Part shown: piece by piece, positions 35,642 through 46,519 of the stretch
Layout: every line of letters starts with the position of its first letter
Position numbering within the stretch: the stretch's first letter is position 1
DNA from: Allacma fusca
Lineage: Eukaryota; Arthropoda; Collembola; Symphypleona; Sminthuridae
Length of the DNA: 64,000 nucleotides
Reading direction: 5' to 3'
Assembly: GCA_947179485.1 (NCBI GenBank)
Contig: OX359246.1
Coordinates: 22,940,001-23,004,000, forward strand
Made by a program: the position numbers and the translations under genes
Notes under the pieces: model-generated
What the model saw: only the letters and a program-made list of their open reading frames with translations
Told to the model about the DNA's origin: nothing
Databases searched by the model: none

Positions 35642-36928
35642 ATGGTTTTAATATTTGCCTAATTACTTTAATAAATTTATTTTAAATGTTTTATCTATTT
35701 TAGTAATATAGAGAACAATTTTTTTTTAGTAATAATTATTTTATTTTTGAAATATATTAAATATTAAATATATAAAAATTAAAAATTTACCTTTTGTATC
35801 AGTGAATTTAAAATTTTATAAATTATTTTATTTTCTCGAAAAGTAGAGATTTAGGTGTTTAACGGTGTAATAATTTAATATCTTACTTAGTAACAACACT
35901 TAGAGAAGAAATTTCTTTCGGTTTACTTATATCTAGTTCCTTACTAATTAAACAAAGTTTAAGTCCTAGAAGTTTTTCTTTTTTATAAAAGGATAAATTT
36001 TTTGTACTAAAAGTTTAAAGGGATAATCTTTTAAATTATTAATTTAATATTTTTGTTTTTGATTAGAATCTTTAATGGACTTAGAGTTAGTCATTTAGTA
36101 TGTTAAAATTAATGATTTTATTTATTTTATTTAAATCAAAATTTATTTATTAGTCAGGATAAGTTTAAATTATAAAACTTAATTTATAATTAAATTATTA
36201 GTATATGTATATTTTATATCTTTAAATCATAAGAAAATTTATTTTATGAACTCGGCAATTATTAGGTTGAATGTTTAACAAAAACATTTCTATAAATTTA
36301 AATTTATGGTATAGTCTGCCCACTGAATTTTAAAGGGCCGCGGTACTCTGACCGTGCAAAGGTAGCATAATCATTAGTCTTTTAATTGAAGGATTGTATG
36401 AATGGCTTAACAATCTACTACTTTATTAAATAAATAAATTGAAATTAAATTTTAAGTGAAAATTCTTATATTTTACTAAAAGACGATAAGACCCTATAGA
36501 TCTTTATTTTTATTAGTATATGTGAATATGGAGGTTGTTGTGTATATTACTAAAAATTTTATTGGGGCAATAAAAGAATAAAGTAAAATTCTTTCTATAT
36601 ATTTATTTTATATAAATTTTAACCTTTTTTTTTTTTGAATTAAAAAGTTACCTTAGGGATAACAGCGTAATATATTTGGAGAGTTCAAATCGATAAATTA
36701 TCTTGCGACCTCGATGTTGAATTAAAATTTCTCTAGGGGGCAGCATTTCTAAGAAGATAGTCTGTTCGACTATGAAATTTTTACATGATTTGAGTTCAAA
36801 CCGGCGTAAGCCAGGTTGGTTTCTATCTTTAGTTTAATTTTAGAGGCTCTAGTACGAAAGGATTTAGTTTTTTTTATATTATTTATAGAAATATAATTTG
36901 GTAATTTTATTTTATTGATTGATAAAAA
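35642..36928 (+). rRNA. rrnL: 16S rRNA (unit A)
   Basis: Large-subunit rRNA. Landmarks are GACCGTGCAAAGGTAGCATA, TTACCTTAGGGATAACAGCG, TTGCGACCTCGATGTTGAAT and GTACGAAAGGATTTAG. The 3' end is only approximate (36,880-36,928). Confidence 0.9.
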
Positions 36929-37195
36929 TTTAAAAAGAAAGAGATTATCAGAAAAAATATTAAGTTACTTAAGTTCCAGAATATAAATTATATATATATA
37001 TAAAATATTTTATTATATTATAGATAGATAAATATATGTATAAAAAAAAATAATTTATATATCTGTACTAGAAGAAGTTATTATATAAGATACCCTATAA
37101 CTTGAAAAGTTGTAAGATAAATAAATATTTTTTTTAAAAAAAAAAAAAAAAAAAATTTCTTACTTGGGTTGTTTTCTTTTATTAGATTAATTAAG

Positions 37196-37262
37196 ACTAA
37201 TTTGGCAGAAAATTGCAAATGATTTAGAATCATTTTATATAAGTAATAACTTTTATTTAGTA
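37196..37262 (+). tRNA. trnL1: tRNA-Leu(CUN) (unit B)
   Basis: Second copy of 34,668-34,734 at a 2,528-bp offset, same fold and TAG anticodon. Confidence 0.85.
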
Positions 37263-38103
37263 CAACTGTGGGAAGATGCTATTAGGGTGGCAGGTCGCTA
37301 CATATTAAATTTTTCCCTTTCAAAGTTTGATTCTGGCTTTAAAATTAATTTAATGAAAGACTTAACATGCAAAGTATACTAAAATTTATTTGACGCAGTA
37401 CTTAATTTTACACTACTTAGTTTAAGGTGTAGCTATCTATTTAATAATTGATTAAAATCGTGCCAGCATTCGCGGTCACACGATAATTTAGAGTTAATTA
37501 GTTCGGTTATGTTGAATTTTTTATTATTCAATAGATATTATGATCTTTATATGGGTAAAATCTTAAATATTATATGGTTTATTAATATGAATTTATTCTA
37601 TCTTAAATCACATAGACCTGGATTAGATACCCAGTTATAAAAAAGTTATTAATGCCTTAGTAGTAATGGAAGAAACTTAAAGAATTTGGCGGTAAATTAA
37701 TCCTTATAGAGGAATTTGTTAATGAATCGATAATCCACGTTTATCTCTCTTATTTTATATCTATATATCGTTGTTTAAAGAAATAAGCTAAAGCTTTTAT
37801 CTTAATTTTAAATAAAATTAAATCAAATCAAGGTTTAGTTATTTTTAAGATTTAATGAATTACAATTTTTAAAAAAAGTGAATTATTCAATTATATTTGA
37901 GTTTGAAATTGGATTTATAAGTATGTTGATTAAATTAAAGTTAATTGAAATGGCTCTAATTTATGTACAAATCGCCCGTCACTCTCGTTTCTAAAATGAG
38001 ATAAGTCGTAACAAAGTAGATTCACTGGAAAGTGCTTCTTGTATGTATTCTATTTAATTATTGTGCCATGATTTAAAATAATATACAACAATTTTTATGT
38101 GAG
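37263..38103 (+). rRNA. rrnS: 12S rRNA (unit B)
   Basis: Duplicate of 34,735-35,575 with the consensus CGCCCGTCAC at 37,977. Confidence 0.9.
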
Positions 38104-38169
38104 TGGGGTGTATCTTATTTTAAAGTTTTTTATTTACACTAAAAAGACCCTCGTTTAGAGGCGCCTTAA
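38104..38169 (+). tRNA. trnV: tRNA-Val (unit B)
   Basis: Duplicate of 35,576-35,641. Confidence 0.85.
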
Positions 38170-39456
38170 ATGGTTTTAATATTTGCCTAATTACTTTAAT
38201 AAATTTATTTTAAATGTTTTATCTATTTTAGTAATATAGAGAACAATTTTTTTTTAGTAATAATTATTTTATTTTTGAAATATATTAAATATTAAATATA
38301 TAAAAATTAAAAATTTACCTTTTGTATCAGTGAATTTAAAATTTTATAAATTATTTTATTTTCTCGAAAAGTAGAGATTTAGGTGTTTAACGGTGTAATA
38401 ATTTAATATCTTACTTAGTAACAACACTTAGAGAAGAAATTTCTTTCGGTTTACTTATATCTAGTTCCTTACTAATTAAACAAAGTTTAAGTCCTAGAAG
38501 TTTTTCTTTTTTATAAAAGGATAAATTTTTTGTACTAAAAGTTTAAAGGGATAATCTTTTAAATTATTAATTTAATATTTTTGTTTTTGATTAGAATCTT
38601 TAATGGACTTAGAGTTAGTCATTTAGTATGTTAAAATTAATGATTTTATTTATTTTATTTAAATCAAAATTTATTTATTAGTCAGGATAAGTTTAAATTA
38701 TAAAACTTAATTTATAATTAAATTATTAGTATATGTATATTTTATATCTTTAAATCATAAGAAAATTTATTTTATGAACTCGGCAATTATTAGGTTGAAT
38801 GTTTAACAAAAACATTTCTATAAATTTAAATTTATGGTATAGTCTGCCCACTGAATTTTAAAGGGCCGCGGTACTCTGACCGTGCAAAGGTAGCATAATC
38901 ATTAGTCTTTTAATTGAAGGATTGTATGAATGGCTTAACAATCTACTACTTTATTAAATAAATAAATTGAAATTAAATTTTAAGTGAAAATTCTTATATT
39001 TTACTAAAAGACGATAAGACCCTATAGATCTTTATTTTTATTAGTATATGTGAATATGGAGGTTGTTGTGTATATTACTAAAAATTTTATTGGGGCAATA
39101 AAAGAATAAAGTAAAATTCTTTCTATATATTTATTTTATATAAATTTTAACCTTTTTTTTTTTTGAATTAAAAAGTTACCTTAGGGATAACAGCGTAATA
39201 TATTTGGAGAGTTCAAATCGATAAATTATCTTGCGACCTCGATGTTGAATTAAAATTTCTCTAGGGGGCAGCATTTCTAAGAAGATAGTCTGTTCGACTA
39301 TGAAATTTTTACATGATTTGAGTTCAAACCGGCGTAAGCCAGGTTGGTTTCTATCTTTAGTTTAATTTTAGAGGCTCTAGTACGAAAGGATTTAGTTTTT
39401 TTTATATTATTTATAGAAATATAATTTGGTAATTTTATTTTATTGATTGATAAAAA
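38170..39456 (+). rRNA. rrnL: 16S rRNA (unit B)
   Basis: Duplicate of 35,642-36,928. It is followed by the 42-bp partial third unit and then the ND1 upstream region. Confidence 0.9.
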
Positions 39457-39554
39457 TTTAAAAAGAAAGAGATTATCAGAAAAAATATTAAGTTACTTGA
39501 TATTGATTTATTAAAAGAAAAAGATAGCTGTTTGATTTAGTTGTTATTCATTAA

Positions 39555-40482
39555 ATATATTATCTTACTCCTTTTTTCAGTTATTTGGTGTTGTTATTAG
39601 GTGTTTTATTAAGAGTAGCTTTTATAATTATGTTTGAGCGTAAAGTACTAAGTTATATCCAAAGTCGTAAAGGTCCTAATAAAGTAGGGTTTCTAGGGAT
39701 TCTTCAGTCCTTTAGTGATGCTATTAAACTTTTTATTAAGGAGCAATTAATTCCCTTGAAGTCTAATAAGTTGGTGTTTTACTTTTCTCCTGTTTGCTCA
39801 CTCTTTATTATTACTTACTTATGATTATGTTACCCAAGGGGTCAAAATTTGGTTAACATGTCTTTGGGGGGGCTTTTTTTTTTGTTGTACTAGTTTTGGT
39901 GTGTATAGATTAATTGGTAGGGGCTGGTCTTCTAACTCTAATTATAGAATGGTAGGTGCTATACGTGGGATTGCTCAAACAATCTCTTATGAAGTAAGGA
40001 TAGCCTTATTTTTTTTAAGTCTTTTTTTTTTGATTGGTAGTTATACTTTTATAGGTCTTATCTCTGGTCAGAAGTTTGTTTGATTTATCTATATGGCCTT
40101 CCCCTTATTTTTATGCTGGGTGACCATTATAATAGCAGAGACTAATCGTACCCCTTTTGATTTTGCTGAGGGTGAGTCAGAGCTCGTTTCGGGGTTTAAT
40201 GTTGAGTATGGAAGGGGTGGGTTTGCCCTTCTTTTTCTTTCTGAGTATGCTAGTATTATTTTTATGGGGTTTTTAATTGTTTGTATTTTTTTAGCTGGGG
40301 GGTTAGGTAGTGTTATTTTGACCTCAGCTTTAGGTTTATTTTTTTGTTTTATTTTTATTTGAGTTCGGGGCTGTTTCCCTCGGTATCGATATGATAAATT
40401 AATAGGGTTAGCTTGAAAAATTTACTTACCTGTATCTTTGTTTATATTATTTTTCTATCTGATCTGAAGATGATTAAGTTAG
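39555..40482 (+). CDS. ND1: NADH dehydrogenase subunit 1, +1 frameshift (copy 1)
   Basis: It starts at ATA right after a TAA ([19 protein letters not shown]) and ends at TAG 40,480. Key motifs are [28 protein letters not shown] and [20 protein letters not shown]. The length is 3n+1: the frame shifts in the G7-C-T10 tract at 39,866-39,883 (one base less restores [16 protein letters not shown]). Copy 2 has the same tract. Confidence 0.9.
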
Positions 40483-40486
40483 TTAA

Positions 40487-40554
40487 AAAGAGAATTTAAT
40501 TAAAAAAATAATATAGAAGTGTCAATTCTAAATTACCTTGTTGGTAATTCTTTA
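40487..40554 (+). tRNA. trnD: tRNA-Asp, anticodon GTC (copy 1)
   Basis: Acceptor AAAGAG.. with ..TCTTT, anticodon arm TAGAA-GTGTCAA-TTCTA, strong T stem ATTACC/GGTAAT. Displaced from its ancestral site (beside trnK) and inverted. Confidence 0.8.
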
Positions 40555-40558
40555 TTTA

Positions 40559-40629
40559 AAATAGGTAAAGGGTTTAAACCTTTATGGTGTATTTTCAAGA
40601 TACAGACTTAATCATTCAGCCAACCTATT
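40559..40629 (-). tRNA. trnS2: tRNA-Ser(UCN), anticodon TGA (copy 1)
   Basis: Perfect acceptor AATAGGT/ACCTATT and anticodon arm TGTAT-CTTGAAA-ATACA. Between CYTB and ND1 as in most arthropods; it overlaps the CYTB stop by two bases. Confidence 0.9.
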
Positions 40630-41761
40630 AATTTTGTAAAATCGAGTCTCAATATTTTGTTATCAGAGGCCTAATTAAAAAATATAAAAAGTAAGTAATA
40701 GTTAAAGTTTGTCCTACTACGATGAATGGAGGTTCTACTGGACGTGCTCCAATTCAGGTTAGTAGAAATACATTTACAACAAATAATCAAAATAACCTCT
40801 GGTTTAATATATAAAATTGTACACCTCGAACTTTTTGGGTCTGAGAGAAAGGCAAAATGAAGAGGATAGCAATAGATGCTACTAGGGCAATTACCCCTCC
40901 CAGCTTATTAGGGATAGATCGCAAAATTGCATAGGCATAAAGAAAGTATCATTCTGGTTGAATATGAACGGGGGTGACTAGAGGATTAGCTGGGATAAAG
41001 TTTTCACAGTCTCTAAATAGATAGGGGCTAATCAGAGAGATTAAAATTAAGGCTGATAAAATAACTACAAATCCTACTATGTCCTTATAGGTAAAAAAGG
41101 GATGAAATGAAACTTTGTCTAAATTTGAAGAGATCCCTAGGGGGTTATTAGACCCCGTTTGGTGAAGGAAAAGAAGGTGTACTATAACTAGTGCAGCAAT
41201 AATGAAAGGGAGAATAAAATGTAAAGAGAAGAATCGAGTTAGGGTAGCGTTACCTACTGAAAACCCACCCCAAAGTCATTCTACTATGGCCCCCCCCAAA
41301 TAAGGTACCGCAGAGAGAAGATTGGTGATTACTGTTGCTCCTCAGAAGGATATTTGACCTCAAGGTAAAACATATCCTACAAATGCCGTAGCCATTGTAA
41401 TGAACAGAATAATTACACCAATGTTTCAGGTTTCTTTAAAAAAGAAAGAAGAATAATAAATTCCTCGTCCTACATGCATGTATAAGCAAATAAAGAAAAA
41501 TGAAGCTCCATTAGCATGGAGGGTTCGGATAAGCCACCCATAGTTAACATCTCGTATAATATAAATTACCCTATCAAAAGCGATAGTGACATCAGCAGTA
41601 TAATGTATTGCTAAAAAAAGTCCTGTGATAATTTGTGTACCTAGGCATAGACCTAGTAGAGATCCAAAATTTCACCATGAAGAAATATTTAGTGGTGTAG
41701 GGAGGTCGATTAATGAGTTATTAACGATATTTAAGAGGGGATTTTTTTTACGAACTATCAT
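40628..41761 (-). CDS. CYTB: cytochrome b (copy 1)
   Basis: 377 codons from ATG ([18 protein letters not shown]) to TAA after DSILQN. The Qo-site neighbourhood is present, and the G8 run in VPYLGGAMVEW is in frame in both copies. The start shares one base with the ND6 stop. Confidence 0.95.
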
Positions 41762-42231
41762 TAGTTTTTATTTGAACGGAGTGCTCCTATTTTTTTATTT
41801 GTAATCTTAACAATTACAATTAAAGTGAGGAGAAGATAGACTATAGAAATAACTGAGGGGGTTAATGTTAGTGGTCTAATTATTTTAAAAATATTTTCTT
41901 GACTTTCGTTTGACAAAATTATATGTTCTTCAGATCATAACATTGAGAGTATAATACTTAATATGATTATAAATAATGTTCGGGGGGTGTTAATTTTAAT
42001 TTCCATTTTTTCATTTGACGCAAGTCTGCACATATAGGAGAAAATAATTATTAAGCCTCCTAAGAAAATCAAAAAAAGGATATAGGAGAATCAAGAGGTT
42101 TTAAGTAAAAAGAATAAAATAAGGCATAAAATTAAGGCTTGAAGAAGGATTAGTAAGGCTAATATTATGGGGGTGGTTACCCCTAGGACCAAAGTTCTCA
42201 GTATAACTGATCTGACTAATATGAATTTTAT
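41761..42231 (-). CDS. ND6: NADH dehydrogenase subunit 6 (complete copy)
   Basis: 156 codons from ATA (MKFMLVSSVMLSTLVLG) to TAA after GALRSNKN. Strongly hydrophobic with poorly conserved sequence, as usual for ND6. The only complete copy; the second is cut at 59,618. Confidence 0.85.
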
Positions 42232-42237
42232 ATATAA

Positions 42238-42300
42238 GACTATTCAACTTAGTTGAGCTAAAGCTTACAAGGCCTTTATTTTTTTTTAAACTAAACAGTC
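42238..42300 (-). tRNA. trnT: tRNA-Thr, anticodon TGT
   Basis: Perfect acceptor GACTGTT/AATAGTC (one G-T) and anticodon arm AAGGC-CTTGTAA-GCTTT. Order ND6-T-P-ND4L is swapped relative to the ancestral ND6-P-T-ND4L. Confidence 0.9.
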
Positions 42301-42366
42301 AAAATATATTTAAATTATAATATGAACTTTGGGAGTTCAAGTTAAGTTCAGTAGCTTTTTTTTGAT
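42299..42366 (+). tRNA. trnP: tRNA-Pro, anticodon TGG
   Basis: Anticodon arm GAAC-TTTGGGA-GTTC; acceptor TCAAAA/TTTTGA. It overlaps trnT by two bases at its 5' end. Confidence 0.8.
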
Positions 42367-42633
42367 TGGTTTGAATTCTTTCAACTATACTTGTAGGCGG
42401 CCTCATTTCCTTTTGTTCTAAGCGTAAACATTTGCTTTTAATGCTTCTAAGGATTGAATTTATTATTCTTGGGCTTTTTTTTACTTTTTTTTATTTTAAG
42501 TGTAAGAAATTTTTTTTTCTCTCTAATTTTTCTTACCTTCGCCGCCTGTGAGGGTGCTTTAGGATTGGGGGTTCTCGTCTCTATAAGACGTGTTTTTGGG
42601 GCTGATTACTTTAAGGTATTTAATTTTACATAA
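42366..42633 (+). CDS. ND4L: NADH dehydrogenase subunit 4L, +1 frameshift
   Basis: The N-terminal part reads STMLVGGLISFCSKRKHLLL and the C-terminal part reads IFLTFAACEGALGLGVLVS before FNFT-TAA. The two are in different frames. The T9 run at 42,500-42,508 would be T8 for continuity. The Glu in ACEGALG is the conserved charged residue of this proton-pumping subunit. The start codon is uncertain (TTG 42,366 or ATT 42,375). Confidence 0.85.
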
Positions 42634-42636
42634 GTT

Positions 42637-43963
42637 ATGGCAATTTTCTTAGGCACCTCTCTTCTTTTTTTTTTTTTTTAGTTGAAGATTAATTGTTTCT
42701 TTACTTTCTTTTTTTGTTGTCTTTTTTTTTTCATTTGTTCCTTTAAGGTTAAACTATTATCTTAATATATGTTACTTTGATTCATTGAGTTATTTTATAT
42801 GTATTCTTAGCTTGTGGGTGGGCTTAATAATAATTAGATCTAGTTATGGAATTTATAAAACTTTCTTAAGTAATGGGGTATATTCTTTTTTAATTTTGTC
42901 TTTGGTTTATATTTTGTTATTAAGTTTTTTGGTTAATAATATGTTAAGTTTTTTTTTTTTTTTTGAGTGTTCTTTAATTCCTACATTTTTGATTGTTATA
43001 GGTTGGGGCTATCAGCCCGAACGTCTTCAGGCTTCTGTTTATTTATTATTTTATACTTTATTTGCTTCTTTACCTCTTCTTGTTGTTATTATCCTTATAG
43101 ATAAGATTATGGGTAGATTAACTTTGTGTCTTGTCCCTTGTATGGTGTTAAGTGAAGGCTTAATTGGTGGGATTTTTATATTCTTTACTATTTTTGCTTT
43201 TTTAGTTAAAATGCCGTTATATATTTTTCATATATGGCTTCCTAAGGCTCACGTAGAAGCACCTGTTGCTGGTTCTATAATTTTAGCTGGTGTTTTACTT
43301 AAGTTGGGGGGTTATGGTATTTATCGAATAAGATTTTATTTCATTTATTATTATAAATTGTTGTCACACTATTTATTAAGTCTAAGTTTGATAAGTATGG
43401 TGGTGGTAGGTTTTATTTGTTGCCGCATAAATGATCTTAAGGCCTTAGTTGCTTATTCTTCAGTATCTCATATAGGTTTAGTATTGGCTGGAGTTATTAC
43501 ATTTAGTTTATGGGGGATAAGTGGCGGGTTTGCTATAATGGTAGCTCATGGTTTATGTTCTTCTGGCTTATTTTGTTTAATTAATATATTTTATGAGCGG
43601 TTTTCAACACGAAGTATTTTTTTAATTAAAGGGATATCTTTAATTCTCCCATCCTTGACTTTATTAATGTTTTTACTTATAATAAGAAATATAGCGGCTC
43701 CACCTACGATTAATTTATTGTCTGAGATTCTTTTAATATACAGAATTCTTGATTATAGATGAGTGATCCTATTAGTTTTCCCTTTAGGTTCTTTCCTTGG
43801 GGCGGTTTTTTCTATTTTTATGTTCTCTTTTTCTCAACACGGTAAGTTTAGATTATCTATGGCATCGGTTTATTTGAGTACTCCCCGTGAATTGCATTTG
43901 ATAGTTCTTCATCTTTTTCCTATTAATTTTCTTATTCTTTTTGGGAGGTTATTGTTATTTTAA
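42637..43963 (+). CDS. ND4: NADH dehydrogenase subunit 4, +1 frameshift
   Basis: ATG start (MAIFLGTSLLF), then a T15 run at 42,665-42,679 after which the frame is shifted by one. From there the protein is continuous through FECSLIPTFLIVIGWGYQPE, LPKAHVEAPVAGSIILAGVL and a C-terminus ending GRLLLF-TAA. Conserved Glu and Lys of the proton channel are present. It would be intact with one T fewer. Confidence 0.9.
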
Positions 43964-44024
43964 TTCTAATAGTTTAATTAAAAATTTAAGATTGTGGCGC
44001 TTGAGATAAATTTATTTTTAGAAT
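43964..44024 (+). tRNA. trnH: tRNA-His, anticodon GTG
   Basis: Acceptor TTCTAA/TTAGAA; anticodon loop TTGTGGC with a stem of four pairs plus one mismatch. Between ND4 and ND5 as usual. Confidence 0.7.
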
Positions 44025-45773
44025 AGTCTTGTTGTTGAGTTCTTATCTTTCTTTACTTTTGTTATTTTCAAGTTTAATTCTTTTTTATTTTTCTTTTGTT
44101 TTTTATTCCTTTTCTTATGTAGTTTTTACAGAATTTAGTTTAATAGATCTAAATAGAAGTTCTTTTATTTTTTTAGTTTTATTGGATTGAATAAGTTTAA
44201 TGTTTATAGGTCTAGTTTTTTTTATTTCTTCTATGGTTTTAATTTATAGAATAAGTTATATGAAGGGGGACCCTTCCATTAATAAGTTTATTTATATAAT
44301 TTTTATGTTTGTTTTATCAATGGGTTTAATAATTCTTAGCCCTAATATAATTAGTATCTTATTAGGTTGAGATGGTTTGGGTTTAGTTTCTTATTGTTTA
44401 GTAATTTATTATCAAAATGTTAAATCTTATAATTCTGGTATATTAACTATTCTTTCTAATCGTTTAGGAGATATTGCTATTTTGTTGTGTATTAGTTGAA
44501 TAGTTAATTATGGTTCTTTTAGATTTTTTTATTTACAAACTATGGATTATAGCCTTATAGTAGTTTTAACTTTAGTTATTATTGCTGCTATAACTAAAAG
44601 TGCACAGATCCCTTTTTCTGCTTGACTCCCTGCTGCGATAGCAGCTCCTACCCCTGTTTCTTCATTAGTTCATTCTTCTACTTTAGTAACTGCTGGGGTT
44701 TATCTACTTATTCGATTTCATTCTTTATTTACTTATAGTTATTATTTATTTTTTTTTCTGTTTTAACTCTTTTTATATCTGGTTTGGGGGCTAATTTTGA
44801 GACCGACTTAAAGAAAATTATTGCGCTATCTACTTTAAGTCAGTTGGGGATAATGATAATATCTGTTTCTTTAGGTATGTATGAAATTGCTTTCTTTCAT
44901 TTAGTTAGACATGCTTTGTTTAAGTCTCTTCTTTTTTTGTGTGCTGGCTTTTTTATTCACTCAAATGGAAATTGACAGGACTCTCGATGCCTCTCAGGAT
45001 TAAATTTTAATTCTCCTATTATTTCTTTTTATTTTTATTGTGCTTCGGCTTCTTTATGTGGTTTTCCTTTTCTCACTGGGTTTTATTCTAAAGATCTAAT
45101 TCTTGAAATATACTATATGGGGGAAATGAATTATTTTATTTTTTTTATAATTTTTGTTTCCACAATATTTACTTTATTTTATTCTGTTCGCTTAATTAGT
45201 CTTTTGTTTTTAATAAGTTCTAATTCTGGGGTAATGTCATTGGGGGGTGAAGATATACCAATATATTTATCTATATTCGTTTTGTTTATTTCTTCTGTCT
45301 TTATGGGCTCCGTATTTTCTTGAGTTTATTTTCCTTGTTTTTTTATTTCTTTAAGGTTAATAATAAAGGTTTTTATTATAATATTTCTTATATTTTCTTT
45401 CTTAATTAGTTATAATTTGGGGGGGGTCTATTATAATAAAAAAATTATTTATTTAAGTAGTTTTATATATTTTATAAAGGTTATATGAAATTTACCTTTT
45501 ATTAGAGTTGTTTATTTAAGAGCTTCTTTAAAAATGGGGGGGACTTATTCTAAGCATTTAGATCAAAGTTGATTAGAGTATATTGGTGCTCAAGGTTCTT
45601 ATCGTAATTTTGTTCAGTTTGGTTATTTATTTGATAAATTTAATCTATTAAATATAAAGTCTTATTTAATAATATTTATATATTTTTTAGTTATTATTCT
45701 TCTATTGTTATATTTAAATAGCTTAAATTTAAAGCATAGTGTTGAAGTTACTATTATAGTCTCAGATTTTTAA
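44023..45773 (+). CDS. ND5: NADH dehydrogenase subunit 5, -1 frameshift
   Basis: From ATA near 44,023 to TAA at 45,771. First frame: [40 protein letters not shown] and [19 protein letters not shown]. Then the frame moves at the T9 run 44,749-44,757 (T10 would be in frame) into [20 protein letters not shown], and it continues unbroken to SDF-TAA. Only one copy in the window. Confidence 0.9.
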
Positions 45774-45777
45774 ATAA

Positions 45778-45841
45778 ATCAAAAAGAATTAATTTCTATT
45801 AAAGTATTGAAAATACTTTGTTTTTTTTAAACTATGATGAT
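45778..45841 (-). tRNA. trnE: tRNA-Glu, anticodon TTC
   Basis: Anticodon arm AAGTA-TTTTCAA-TACTT on the minus strand and a D-arm ATAGTTTAAAA typical of arthropod trnE. The arm is palindromic, so the plus strand would read GAA (Phe). The acceptor pairs weakly, hence moderate confidence. Confidence 0.65.
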
Positions 45842-45852
45842 AAAAAAGAAAT

Positions 45853-45906
45853 GAGAATTTAACTCATAAATTGTTAAGTTAGCGGCTTAAAATTGTATCA
45901 ACTCTC
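45853..45906 (-). tRNA. trnS1: tRNA-Ser(AGN), anticodon GCT
   Basis: Acceptor GAGAGTT/AATTCTC, anticodon arm TTAAG-CCGCTAA-CTTAA. The D arm is missing, the normal state of this tRNA in animals. Confidence 0.85.
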
Positions 45907-45910
45907 TTTA

Positions 45911-45974
45911 TTTTAAGGTGCTTAACACACTTATGTTCATTAACAGTGAATAACTATAAATTAGTTTCTTAAAA
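45911..45974 (-). tRNA. trnN: tRNA-Asn, anticodon GTT
   Basis: Perfect acceptor TTTTAAG/CTTAAAA; anticodon arm TTCA-CTGTTAA-TGAA. Confidence 0.9.
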
Positions 45975-45976
45975 TT

Positions 45977-46037
45977 AAAAAGGAAATAATTAATTTCTTC
46001 TTTCAGGTCGAAACTGAATACAATATTGCTTCTTTTT
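45977..46037 (-). tRNA. trnR: tRNA-Arg, anticodon TCG
   Basis: Acceptor AAAAAG/CTTTTT; anticodon arm TTCAG-TTTCGAC-CTGAA. Confidence 0.85.
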
Positions 46038-46041
46038 ATTT

Positions 46042-46108
46042 AAAATAGACTCTTTATTTTGAGCACCTTTTAATTGCAATTTAAATATTATTAAATAACT
46101 ACTATTCT
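46042..46108 (-). tRNA. trnA: tRNA-Ala, anticodon TGC
   Basis: Acceptor AGAATAG/CTATTTT; anticodon arm TTTAA-ATTGCAA-TTAAA. The cluster A-R-N-S1-E keeps the ancestral order. Confidence 0.85.
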
Positions 46109-46455
46109 TATTTAGCTCAATCTAATGACCCCTCTTTCCATTCATGAAGTACCCCTATAATTAAAATAATTATAAAAAATTCTGAGATGAATAGTCAAAT
46201 TTTTGTAGAGATAAACTTCATAATTAATGGTAGAGGTAGAATTAATGTAATTTCTACATCAAAGATTAAAAAAATTATTGCAATTAAAAAAAATTGTATA
46301 GAGAAGGGTAAACGTGAAGAAGATTTAGGGTCATACCCACACTCAAATGCTGATGACTTTTCTCGTGAAAATATTTTCTTAATTGAGATTAATGAGTTTA
46401 CAATTATTAGAAATGAAGAAACCACTAAAGTTAATATTATAATTAATATTATTAT
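46108..46455 (-). CDS. ND3: NADH dehydrogenase subunit 3
   Basis: 115 codons from ATA to TAA after [11 protein letters not shown]. The diagnostic loop [20 protein letters not shown] carries the conserved Cys, followed by [15 protein letters not shown]. Intact. Confidence 0.95.
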
Positions 46456-46517
46456 ACTTCCCTATTTAATTGGACTTTTTAATTGGAAATTAAATTTACT
46501 TTTTATAATAGAAGTAT
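46454..46517 (-). tRNA. trnG: tRNA-Gly, anticodon TCC
   Basis: Perfect acceptor ATACTTC/GAAGTAT; anticodon arm TTTAA-TTTCCAA-TTAAA. Confidence 0.9.
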
Positions 46518-46519
46518 AT

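Larger units (their letters stand above)
34401..39498 (+). repeat. tandem duplication of rRNA block (2 x 2,528 bp), copy 1
   Basis: Units 34,401-36,928 and 36,929-39,456 each hold part of the control region, trnL1, 12S, trnV and 16S. A third 42-bp start of the unit (TTTAAAAAGAAAGAGATTAT onwards) ends the array at 39,498, after which ND1 upstream DNA begins. The units are nearly identical. The same doubling is seen at 52,035-57,122. Confidence 0.95.

Noticed and set aside
45777-45842. tRNA-Phe on the plus strand after ND5
   Set aside because: The anticodon arm is palindromic (GAA or TTC). The D-arm on the minus strand fits trnE and the gene cluster expects trnE here.
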